Below are positions 1 to 5,504 of a DNA stretch of 6,490 bases, piece by piece (position 1 is the first letter of the stretch; each line of letters opens with the position of its first letter). The position numbers were made by a program, and so were the translations under genes. This stretch comes from Anaerolineales bacterium. Its GTDB lineage: Bacteria > Chloroflexota > Anaerolineae > Anaerolineales > Villigracilaceae. The notes below the pieces were generated by a model. That model worked only from the letters and a program-made list of their open reading frames with translations. It was not told where the DNA came from and did no database searches. The stretch is taken from positions 1 through 6,490 of the forward strand of contig JAICRQ010000203.1 in the NCBI GenBank assembly GCA_025966435.1, written 5' to 3'.

Positions 1-324
1 TAGATCCGGCTCCAGGGAAACGATCAACTCCGTATTCAACGCGTCGAACGTGGAACCGATATCGGTGATAGCTTTTGCTTCATCCGGAAAATCAGAAAGC
101 TCATCGCGCCCGACGACCTGATCCCCCGCGCCGATGGCAAAGAGAATCTCTGTATTGGAAGGAGCCAGGGAAACGATGCGCTGTGGGAATCCGTTCAGAG
201 CGACCTCACGACCGAGTCCGTCGGTGAAGGTCAGATGCGCAGGAACCGCGGTCGGCGTGGCTTGCGGCGCGCAGGCTGCCAGTAAGATGATCAGTATAGT
301 GATGAACAAGAATTTTCGTAACAT
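1..324 (-). CDS. btuF: B12-type ABC transporter substrate-binding lipoprotein, BtuF-like (partial, 3' end off window)
   Basis: This is the N-terminal 108 residues of a lipoprotein that would capture cobalamin outside the membrane and hand it to a BtuCD permease. The sequence starts MLRKFLFITILIILLAAC: a basic n-region, a hydrophobic helix and a lipobox (LAAC) with Cys18 as the lipidation site. A Pro/Thr/Ala-rich linker follows. The typical start of the helical-backbone metal/cobalamin receptor fold comes next: TFTDGLGREV at 32-41, then RIVSLAPSNTEILFAIGAG at 49-67 and VVGRDELSDFP. The start codon is supported by GGAG six bases upstream (331-334). The cobalamin riboswitch in its leader is the main reason to prefer B12 over siderophore or haem as substrate. 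The permease and ATPase genes may lie off the left edge. The family call is firm; the substrate is inferred from context. Confidence 0.88.
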   Translation of the reverse strand, partial: MLRKFLFITILIILLAACAPQATPTAVPAHLTFTDGLGREVALNGFPQRIVSLAPSNTEILFAIGAGDQVVGRDELSDFPDEAKAITDIGSTFDALNTELIVSLEPDL

Positions 325-330
325 GGTTTT

Positions 331-334
331 CTCC
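331..334 (-). promoter_or_regulatory. Ribosome binding site of the BtuF-like gene
   Basis: On the minus strand GGAG stands six bases before the ATG at 324. It lies between the repeat element (from 344) and the start codon, so the element appears to have left the translation signal intact. Confidence 0.65.
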
Positions 335-343
335 AGTTTGTTT

Positions 344-472
344 TGTCATTGCGAGCGTAGCGATTGCGAAGCATCCTGAAAGGAAGCAATCTCATGGTTC
401 AGCGCGGAGATTACTCACTTGCACCGGGCACAAGTGCCGGTGTCGCCGCGAAGAACGTTCTTCGCAATGACA
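344..472. repeat. MITE-like interspersed repeat with 11-bp terminal inverted repeats
   Basis: TGTCATTGCGA (344-354) is matched by its exact inverse TCGCAATGACA (462-472). Inside are nested symmetries: AATCTC (388-393) against GAGATT (407-412), CACCGG (422-427) against CCGGTG (437-442), and a perfect 18-bp palindrome GCGAAGAACGTTCTTCGC (448-465). From memory, 'GTCATTGCGAGCG...GAAGCAATCTC...CGCAATGAC' is a dispersed non-coding repeat type found in many bacterial genomes. It often generates spurious peptides of the type CHCERSD. It has no transposase and I saw no clear target-site duplication. It lies wholly within the leader between the riboswitch terminator and the BtuF-like gene. Confidence 0.75.
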
Positions 473-481
473 CAGATAAGC

Positions 482-510
482 GAATCAAAATCCCCAGCAT
501 AGGCTGGGGA
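482..510 (-). terminator. Intrinsic terminator, expression platform of the B12 riboswitch
   Basis: Minus-strand RNA would form an 8-bp GC-rich stem, TCCCCAGC / GCTGGGGA, with a 4-base loop (491-510). It is followed at once by UUUUGAUU. It lies about 40 bases after the aptamer and about 160 bases before the btuF-like start. That position fits ligand-dependent transcription termination better than direct masking of the ribosome binding site. The U tract is short (four in a row), so efficiency is uncertain. Confidence 0.7.
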
Positions 511-548
511 GGTTGGAGAGGCAATCCGAGTGATCGTCCTCCACCTCC
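508..548 (-). promoter_or_regulatory. Possible antiterminator helix of the B12 leader
   Basis: On the minus strand GGAGGTGGAG (539-548) can pair with CTCCAACCTCC (508-518), leaving one unpaired base. The pairing takes up the first three bases of the terminator's 5' arm (508-510), so the two structures compete, though only partly. It begins one base after the L13 hairpin. Its role as antiterminator is inferred from position and competition only. Confidence 0.45.
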
Positions 549-549
549 T

Positions 550-667
550 TTCCGCGAGAGTGTGGCAGAACCGATCAGAGCGGGCGACCTGACTTGTTCG
601 AACAGGGTTCGAATTCACAGTTGCGCGACAGTGTCGGATTCACACCGACTTCGCCGCTGGCTGACCG
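550..667 (-). promoter_or_regulatory. Cobalamin (B12) riboswitch aptamer
   Basis: Read on the minus strand, the conserved parts occur in order. A closing helix pairs CGGTCAG (661-667) with CTGATCG (572-578), one pair being G-U. A second helix stacks on it (651-658 with 579-587). The hairpin GTCGG-TGTGAAT-CCGAC follows (633-649), then the core CTGTCGCGCAACTGTGA (615-631). A TTCGAA/TTCGAA hairpin lies at 597-613. The B12 box AAGTCAGGTCGCCCG is at 581-595 and appears one base shorter than the usual form. A further hairpin (550-555 with 565-570) presents CACAC, complementary to GTGTG of the L5 hairpin (641-645), matching the known L5-L13 kissing interaction. The downstream BtuF-like gene fits the ligand. 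Confidence 0.92.
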
Positions 668-674
668 TATTGAC

Positions 675-1823
675 TTATAACGCGATTGTATGCTTTTTAT
701 AGAGTCGAGTCAAGATGATAAGAGTCATTGCAATGACTGAAACGAGTAAGGTAGGAGTCCCTGCGCGTCCGAGAAGACCCAGCCCAATCCACGGGAGGAA
801 AAATATCCATGTAATCCACAACCAGTCCCGCTTGGAGCTTGCGCTTCCAACCAGATAAAACAGCGGGACGAGCGCAAATGCAAAATCGTAATTTTGCAGA
901 TAAGGATTTATCAGCAACGCCATGCACACGAAGAAAGCAACAGAAAGATCATCGCACATACGATACTTGCTGCCAATAAACAAAGCGATCAGTGCCGCGA
1001 GCAAGATTCCGGCAATCCAAATAGATTGGTCGAATCCCAGTCTTCCGGCCTGTGCGATGGTCAGAGGCATACTTACACAGAGCCCGCATTGGGATACATC
1101 TTTGAAGCTAAACAACGCTTGTAAATATGTGATTGGCCACCTCCCATCTGCAAGGAAGCCAAGGAAGAACAGAATCATCCCTGTCAGGACAGTTGCCCAG
1201 GCGGCTCGGCGTCCAAACGCATCGCGCCGCAGGAGGAGAAAAGAAAAAACGGGGATCAACACGAACATCCCGATGTGCGGTTTAAATGTCGCCAATCCCA
1301 TACCAAGCGCCAGAAGTCCCACCTGTTGATGTCTCAACGCGTAGAGGATCAATGCCATGCCAAGGAGGCTGGGGAAGACATACTGCCCGACGATCAGCGC
1401 GCCGAATATGGGAAGGAAAAAGAAGGCTGCTAAAAAGGAATATAAGCGTTTTCGTGGTTCCCATCCGTTGGTGAGCAGCCAGACAGAAAGGAGCAACATC
1501 ACAACATTGAGCCAAAACCACATCCGCACGGCCACGTCTATGGAAAGCAATGCAAGTGGCAGCGTTGTCACGGCAAACCAAGGCGGGTAGGGAAACGGTA
1601 GGACGAAAACCTGATCTACGGAAACCCCCAGGTCGTCGGCGATCATCTGTGTTTGCGCCGCTTGATCATAAAGCGGAATGCCTTGCAGTACGCCCGAATC
1701 GGCTCGATAAAGAACTTGAAAATCAAGATAGGGATCGAGTGGAACCTCAACAAATACTGCAATCGCAAGCAGGAGGATGAGCGATGCAGCAAAAACGGAA
1801 AAAAGGAATAGATTTCGCTTCAT
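675..1823 (-). CDS. GT87-family (DUF2029) polytopic membrane glycosyltransferase-like protein
   Basis: This is a 382-residue, very hydrophobic protein with about ten predicted membrane segments. The first is at residues 4-26. It resembles the GT-C fold family GT87, whose characterised actinobacterial members are polyprenyl-phosphate-dependent mannosyltransferases of cell-envelope lipoglycans. Visible family traits are an early acidic residue after the first helix (D34 in LDFQVLY), FPYPPWFAV at 77-85, a GQYVFPSLL segment around 146-154, a KP pair (181-182) in ATFKPHIGMF, and LINPYLQNYDFAFALVPL at 304-321. The length is usual for the family. The ATG at 1823 is the only usable start: the frame stays open some 45 codons upstream but contains no ATG, GTG or TTG. 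I see no good Shine-Dalgarno sequence. The specific sugar and acceptor cannot be told. Its 3' end hosts the promoter for the B12 leader. Confidence 0.8.
   Translation of the reverse strand: MKRNLFLFSVFAASLILLLAIAVFVEVPLDPYLDFQVLYRADSGVLQGIPLYDQAAQTQMIADDLGVSVDQVFVLPFPYPPWFAVTTLPLALLSIDVAVRMWFWLNVVMLLLSVWLLTNGWEPRKRLYSFLAAFFFLPIFGALIVGQYVFPSLLGMALILYALRHQQVGLLALGMGLATFKPHIGMFVLIPVFSFLLLRRDAFGRRAAWATVLTGMILFFLGFLADGRWPITYLQALFSFKDVSQCGLCVSMPLTIAQAGRLGFDQSIWIAGILLAALIALFIGSKYRMCDDLSVAFFVCMALLINPYLQNYDFAFALVPLFYLVGSASSKRDWLWITWIFFLPWIGLGLLGRAGTPTLLVSVIAMTLIILTRLYKKHTIAL
685..713 (-). promoter_or_regulatory. Sigma-70-type promoter of the B12 riboswitch / BtuF-like transcript
   Basis: On the minus strand TTGACT (708-713) and TACAAT (685-690) are separated by exactly 17 bases, each one mismatch from consensus. 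Transcription would begin near 678, about ten bases before the aptamer's closing helix. The promoter lies within the last codons of the GT87-type gene (stop at 675-677), so it is intragenic. Confidence 0.8.
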
Positions 1824-1900
1824 TGCGTTTTGCTTCGTCTGGCAATCTTTTTGATTAAACCGCGAAAACCCGACAAATGGAATGATGGAAAAGATATTGA

Positions 1901-1968
1901 ACCTCTTGCAAAAATGCGCTAGAGAGCGCCCGCCTTCTGTACGCTGTGTTCTCTCTTAAGCAAGAGGT
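1901..1968. repeat. 68-bp segment bounded by a 9-bp inverted repeat
   Basis: ACCTCTTGC (1901-1909) is the exact inverse of GCAAGAGGT (1960-1968). The ends resemble insertion-sequence or MITE termini, but there is no transposase and no obvious target duplication. It may instead be an RNA stem. Confidence 0.5.
1910..1929 (-). terminator. Leftward terminator-like hairpin
   Basis: On the minus strand GCGCT-CTCT-AGCGC (1916-1929) is a 5-bp GC-rich stem with a 4-base loop. A T-run of five (1910-1914) begins one base after it. It lies about 90 bases upstream of the GT87-type gene and would end a leftward transcript arising in the spacer, or attenuate the gene's own leader. The stem is short, so the call is tentative. 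Confidence 0.35.
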
Positions 1969-1984
1969 CTATTATTACAGAACC

Positions 1985-2040
1985 CCAGGCAATCCGCGTG
2001 TGGAACAGAAAACTGTTCGAGAGACGTAGGTCACGCCTGG
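1985..2040. other. Branched inverted-repeat structure (possible structured RNA)
   Basis: A perfect hairpin GAACAG-AAAA-CTGTTC (2003-2018) sits inside an outer stem. In that stem CCAGG (1985-1989) and CGTG (1997-2000) pair with the contiguous CACGCCTGG (2032-2040), leaving a 7-base bulge on one side. I do not recognise a known RNA family. It could be read from either strand. Confidence 0.4.
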
Positions 2041-2211
2041 ACGTGGCTTAAAGCGCGCTGTATGCTCCACTCGATCCATTTTTCCGCAGGCTGATCTTTT
2101 ACACAAACAAGATTTTGCCCACGCAACCGCTCGCTACACAATCACAAGTTGTTATCCTGATGTACAAATTGTTCCGTGTCGCAAAAGCAAAAACCTTTTC
2201 CATGTTGGCAA

Positions 2212-2220
2212 TGTTATAAT
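2212..2220 (+). promoter_or_regulatory. Extended -10 promoter for the hicA-like/comEC unit
   Basis: TGTTATAAT is a perfect TATAAT (2215-2220) preceded by the TGn extension. No -35 match exists at normal spacing, as is common for extended -10 promoters. Transcription would start near 2227, about 100 bases before the hicA-like start. Confidence 0.55.
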
Positions 2221-2328
2221 CATCTCTACGAAATTTGCTTTCACATCGATACATTCAATCCGGTTCATGAATAACGCCCTATTATGGTTTCTGTCAAATC
2301 ATGAAATTTTTTCCGGAATGTCATTTTA

Positions 2329-2568
2329 ATGCCAAAATTCCCGACAGACGCTCCGACCGATAAAGTCACTAAGACCGTTGAAAACCTGGGATTTCCCCCT
2401 ATTCGGGAAGGTAGTCACAGTTCTGTGTTAAGGGAAAACTCAGACGGGACGCGCACACTGCTTATCATGCCAAATTATTGCAAGATCAAAAGTTCCACTC
2501 TCCACACAATTCCGACTCAATCTGTAATATTGCGCGACGGATTCTTAGCTATTTACAGGAAACTCTAA
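2329..2568 (+). CDS. HicA-family mRNA interferase-like protein, no HicB partner seen
   Basis: This small protein has 79 residues, the usual size of HicA. HicA toxins have a double-stranded-RNA-binding-like fold and cleave mRNA using a histidine in a G-S-H motif. Here the order of family features is kept: MPKFP at the start, then an amphipathic helix (KVTKTVENLGF, 12-22), REGSHSSVLR with the candidate catalytic His30, a strand TRTLLIMP (41-48), and a C-terminal part (KIKSSTL...GFLAIYRKL) matching the usual 'IKxGTLRxI...FLxxYxKL'. Some positions look drifted, for example PTQSVI where AGI-type residues are normal, so activity is uncertain. The ribosome site is weak: GGA about 12 bases upstream. 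No HicB antitoxin lies beside it; comEC starts three bases after its stop, suggesting co-transcription. A decayed or re-purposed toxin is a fair alternative. Confidence 0.7.
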   Translation: MPKFPTDAPTDKVTKTVENLGFPPIREGSHSSVLRENSDGTRTLLIMPNYCKIKSSTLHTIPTQSVILRDGFLAIYRKL

Positions 2569-2571
2569 ACA

Positions 2572-5022
2572 ATGGGGGTCGCTAACGACCATTCCCCCGC
2601 GATCTCGCGGCTACAGCAACAACTGACTACACGGCTTCCGCTGATGTGGTTTTCGCTTGCCTTTCTGGGGGGAATCGTTCTGGGCAGTCTGGTTTCTCTG
2701 CACATTTTTGTCTGGATCGCGCTGTTCGTCGCGGCTGACGTTCTGCTGATCATTTCAAGGATTCTTTTCCGGCGGCGCCCTTCGTTACCTTTCATCTTTT
2801 CCCCATTTGCCTTCGTCCTTCTCTTAGCCCTGTTCCTCGGTGCGGCGCGCTATCAATTCTCAGTCCCCAACTTCAACGCATTCCACATCGCTTTCTACAA
2901 TGACCGTGATTACGACATGCTCGTCACGGGCACGGTCGAGGAACCTCCCGATTATCGGGATAATTACACCAACCTGCGCCTGAACGTTACCCGCGTGGAC
3001 ACAGGCGATGGCGAGCTGCCCGCCAACGGATTGCTTCTGGCGCGCGTTTCGAACAATCTCACCTTCCGCTATGGCGATATCCTGCGGCTGCGTGGCAGCC
3101 TCAAGACTCCACCGGAAAACGAAGAATTCTCATATCGAGATTATCTCGCCGCGCAGCACATCCACTCGTATATGTCCAGCGCGGAAGTGACAGTTCTGCC
3201 GGGCAGGGGTGGGAGTCCGGTATATATGGCGCTGTATGATTTCAAGGAAAAGGCGCTCACGAATATTTACCGGCTGTTTCCCGATCCGGAGTCGTCATTG
3301 ATGGCGGGGATTCTACTGGGTGTGGATACCGGTCTTACGCAGGAATTGCAACAGGCTTTTAAGAACACAGGCACAGCACATATCATCGCCATTTCGGGAT
3401 TCAATATCAGCATTATTGCCGGGTTGTTTATAACCCTCTTCAGCCGTTTTGTTGGTCCACGCCGTGGCACACTTCTGGCGATCATTGGAATCGTCTTTTA
3501 CACGATCCTGGTGGGTGGCAGCGCGGCTGTGGTGCGTGCGGCGATTATGGGCAGCCTTGCCCTCTTTGCAAAACAAGTCGGGCGGCGGCAGGCTGCGTTG
3601 AACACATTGCTGGCAGTCGCGATGTTCATGTGTCTATGGAACCCGCTCTATCTCTGGGATGTTGGGTTTCAACTCTCGTTTTTCGCGACGCTCGGCCTCA
3701 TCTTGTATGCAGATCCATTTTCGCAGTTTGCGAATGGTATCATCACAAAATACTTTCCCGCCTCTGCCGGGGAAAAATTTGCTGCTATCTTCTCCGAGTT
3801 TGTGCTGCTTACGCTGGCTGCACAAGTCACGACGATCCCGATCATGGCATATCACTTCCAGCGGATCTCGCTGGTTTCGTTTCTTGCCAATCCGTTCATC
3901 CTCCCGGCACAGCCCGCCGTGATGATCCTGGGCGGATTGGCAGTCGTGCTCAGTCTCGTCTGGTTCCCGCTTGGGCAGATAGCGGCATGGGTTACGTGGC
4001 CGTTTGTCGTATACACCATCCGCATCGTGGAGATTTTTGATCGCGTGCCGCACGGCACTCTCTTTCTGGGAGAGTTATCCATTTGGTTCGTGGTTCTTTT
4101 TTATGTCGTCCTTTTCGCTGTGACCTTTGGCAGCGCGCAAATCAAGGAGTGGTTCGGAGCTATGAAACAGGACCGGTCTAGAATTCCCGCAGGAGTCGGA
4201 GTGGTAGTCTTGCTGCTGGCGTTATTGCTGGTCTGGCGCGCGGCATCTACCACTCCAGATGGACGCCTGCACATCACATTTTTGGATGTCGGCTCTGCCG
4301 ACGCCGTGCTCATTAAAACACCAACGGGCAAACATGTCCTCATCAACGGTGGGCCAAGCGTGACGACTCTCGCCGATGAATTAGGGCGGCGCCTGCCTGC
4401 CTTTAATCGCAAGTTGGACTGGCTGATCGTCGCTGGGACGGATGAGGAGGACGTCGCGGCGCTGCCACGCGTGATCGAGCGTTACCCACCGGATGCTGTG
4501 CTATGGAGTGGGAATACGCAAGCCTCGTTCTCCTCCGGTGTGTTGAACGAGTATCTGGCAGTGAGCGACATCAACGTGTTGAACGCCGAACCGGAACAGC
4601 TGCTGGAGCTTGGCGACGGCGCTACCCTACGTGTGCTGACAACAGGTCCGCGCGGCGCGGTACTACTGGTCGAGTGGAATAACTTTCGCGCCCTGCTCCC
4701 CATTGGTATGAGTTTCGAAGCTTTGGATGAATTACGCAACGGCGCGGAAGTGGGACCGGTAAGCCTGCTTTCCCTTGCGGATTCTGGTTACGCTGCATCC
4801 AACCCACCCGAATGGATCGCGACGCTGAACCCGGAACTAGTTCTACTGAACGTAAGCGCTGCAGATGAAAACGGTATGCCCGATAGCGAAGTCCTCGAAT
4901 CGGTTGAGGATTATCAACTTCTGCGCACCGACCAGAATGGCTGGGTCGAGATCACCAGCGACGGCGAGCGGATGTGGGTCAATGTAGAGCGAAGGAGTGA
5001 AACGAATGGCGATTCCTCATAA
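2572..5022 (+). CDS. comEC: ComEC/Rec2-type DNA-uptake channel with a degenerate metallo-beta-lactamase-like domain
   Basis: This 816-residue inner-membrane protein would form the channel that passes single-stranded DNA into the cytoplasm during natural transformation. Three membrane helices (about 25-45, 45-62, 72-92) flank the start of a DUF4131/OB-like region (about 110-210, including FSYRDYLAAQHI). The Competence domain follows (about 240-510). It contains AGILLGVDTGL, the signature GTAHIIAISGFNIS (267-280), a conserved arginine in AAVVRAAIMG, and WDVGFQLSFFATLGL. A last helix near 540-560 leads into the beta-lactamase-like domain (566-816), beginning HITFLDVGSADAVLIKTP. That domain keeps the scaffold but lacks the metal ligands (see findings). 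Length is normal. The start is supported by AGGA about ten bases upstream (2557-2560). It probably shares a transcript with the hicA-like gene. Other late competence genes are not in this window. Confidence 0.93.
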   Translation: MGVANDHSPAISRLQQQLTTRLPLMWFSLAFLGGIVLGSLVSLHIFVWIALFVAADVLLIISRILFRRRPSLPFIFSPFAFVLLLALFLGAARYQFSVPNFNAFHIAFYNDRDYDMLVTGTVEEPPDYRDNYTNLRLNVTRVDTGDGELPANGLLLARVSNNLTFRYGDILRLRGSLKTPPENEEFSYRDYLAAQHIHSYMSSAEVTVLPGRGGSPVYMALYDFKEKALTNIYRLFPDPESSLMAGILLGVDTGLTQELQQAFKNTGTAHIIAISGFNISIIAGLFITLFSRFVGPRRGTLLAIIGIVFYTILVGGSAAVVRAAIMGSLALFAKQVGRRQAALNTLLAVAMFMCLWNPLYLWDVGFQLSFFATLGLILYADPFSQFANGIITKYFPASAGEKFAAIFSEFVLLTLAAQVTTIPIMAYHFQRISLVSFLANPFILPAQPAVMILGGLAVVLSLVWFPLGQIAAWVTWPFVVYTIRIVEIFDRVPHGTLFLGELSIWFVVLFYVVLFAVTFGSAQIKEWFGAMKQDRSRIPAGVGVVVLLLALLLVWRAASTTPDGRLHITFLDVGSADAVLIKTPTGKHVLINGGPSVTTLADELGRRLPAFNRKLDWLIVAGTDEEDVAALPRVIERYPPDAVLWSGNTQASFSSGVLNEYLAVSDINVLNAEPEQLLELGDGATLRVLTTGPRGAVLLVEWNNFRALLPIGMSFEALDELRNGAEVGPVSLLSLADSGYAASNPPEWIATLNPELVLLNVSAADENGMPDSEVLESVEDYQLLRTDQNGWVEITSDGERMWVNVERRSETNGDSS

Positions 5023-5052
5023 TTATTTACTTTTTCCAGTAAGTAAGTAATT
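5021..5052. other. AT-rich 12-bp inverted repeat after comEC
   Basis: AATTATTTACTT (5021-5032) pairs with AAGTAAGTAATT (5041-5052) over 12 positions, with one G-T pair and an 8-base loop. It begins in the comEC stop codon. No T-run follows, so it is not a classical terminator. It may be an mRNA 3'-end hairpin or an operator for the following gene. The right arm contains AGTA repeated in tandem. Confidence 0.5.
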
Positions 5053-5064
5053 CATGAGACAAGG

Positions 5065-5070
5065 TACAAT
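5065..5070 (+). promoter_or_regulatory. Candidate -10 element for the STAS gene
   Basis: TACAAT stands 33 bases before the chosen ATG, which would give a leader of about 26 bases. No recognisable -35 is seen at 16-18 bases, so this is only a candidate. Confidence 0.3.
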
Positions 5071-5087
5071 TGGAAAGTCGGGAAACC

Positions 5088-5094
5088 AAAGGAG
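5088..5094 (+). promoter_or_regulatory. Ribosome binding site fixing the STAS gene start
   Basis: AAAGGAG lies eight bases before the ATG at 5103. It makes that codon the start in preference to the in-frame ATG at 5070, which has no comparable site and overlaps the candidate -10. Confidence 0.8.
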
Positions 5095-5102
5095 TGTTGA
5101 AC

Positions 5103-5504
5103 ATGAGTGAACTGAATATCACCGCCTCGCAGATCCAGGGCGAGGTGCCAGTGACCATCTTGCATTTGAGTGGTCACCTGCATGGAAATACGGAACCGGA
5201 GCTACTTGACCGCGCCCGCCAGGCGAAGGAAGATGGTTCAACGCATCTCCTGCTCGACCTCTCCGGCGTGGATGTACTCACTAGCGCCGGTCTGCGCGCG
5301 ATCCACAATATCTTTAATTTGTTCACACCCCAAAGCGACCAAGCCCTGATCAAGCAACACGGCGACGAACCGTACAAGTCGCCTTATTTTAAATTGGCGT
5401 GCCCGAACCCCAATGTGTATTACGTCTTGAACATTGCCGGATTTTTGCAGAATATTCTGATTTACAACAATCTGGAGGATGCTGCGAACTCATTCGCTGC
5501 ATAG
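5103..5504 (+). CDS. STAS-domain protein, anti-sigma-factor-antagonist-like
   Basis: This is a 133-residue soluble protein consisting of a single STAS domain, the fold of SpoIIAA/RsbV-type antagonists that bind anti-sigma kinases or phosphatase modules. Visible features are the first strand region VTILHLSGHLHGNT (17-30), the helix EPELLDRARQAKEDG, and the core strand and loop THLLLDLSGVDVLTSAGLRAI (47-67). Ser61 occupies the position phosphorylated in SpoIIAA-type proteins. The C-terminal part YYVLNIAGFLQNILIYNNLEDAANSF is typical. Roughly 20 extra residues (about 74-95, TPQSDQALIKQHGDEPYKSP) interrupt the usual spacing between the helix after Ser61 and the fourth strand. No partner kinase, phosphatase or sigma factor is next to it, so the pathway is unknown. 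The gene overlaps the convergent glycosyltransferase by 15 bp. Confidence 0.85.
   Translation: MSELNITASQIQGEVPVTILHLSGHLHGNTEPELLDRARQAKEDGSTHLLLDLSGVDVLTSAGLRAIHNIFNLFTPQSDQALIKQHGDEPYKSPYFKLACPNPNVYYVLNIAGFLQNILIYNNLEDAANSFAA

Larger units (their letters stand above)
1824..2328. other. 505-bp divergent intergenic region with inverted repeats, no convincing gene
   Basis: This spacer separates the leftward GT87-type gene from the rightward hicA-like gene. I found no persuasive coding sequence on either strand. It holds three structures described separately: a 9-bp inverted repeat (1901-1968) with a leftward terminator-like hairpin inside it, a branched stem-loop (1985-2040), and a rightward extended -10 promoter (2212-2220). 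From about 2041 to 2200 I see nothing clear. No strong promoter for the GT87 gene could be identified on the minus strand. Confidence 0.7.

Noticed and set aside
597..617. GGTTCGAATTC-like stretch resembling a tRNA T-loop.
   Set aside because: No acceptor, D or anticodon arms fit around it; the TTCGAA pair is a hairpin of the cobalamin aptamer.
134..702. Rightward open frames across the btuF-like start and the riboswitch, one containing a CHCERSD-type peptide.
   Set aside because: They are antisense to the lipoprotein, or they translate the repeat element and riboswitch; no ribosome sites and no protein-like composition.
922..1581. Open frames on both strands inside the GT87-type gene.
   Set aside because: They are basic, low-complexity shadows of the membrane protein; the 382-residue frame has clear transmembrane and family features.
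2041..2200. Minus-strand promoter candidates such as TTGCGT-17-TGTAAA in the spacer.
   Set aside because: Too few matches to consensus to separate from chance.
3634..4053. 139-residue minus-strand frame within comEC.
   Set aside because: Rich in charged residues as expected from the reverse of a hydrophobic gene, overlapped entirely by well-conserved Competence-domain sequence.
5070..5102. Eleven-codon upstream extension of the STAS gene from the ATG at 5070.
   Set aside because: The AAAGGAG at 5088-5094 serves the ATG at 5103, and the extension is not domain-like.
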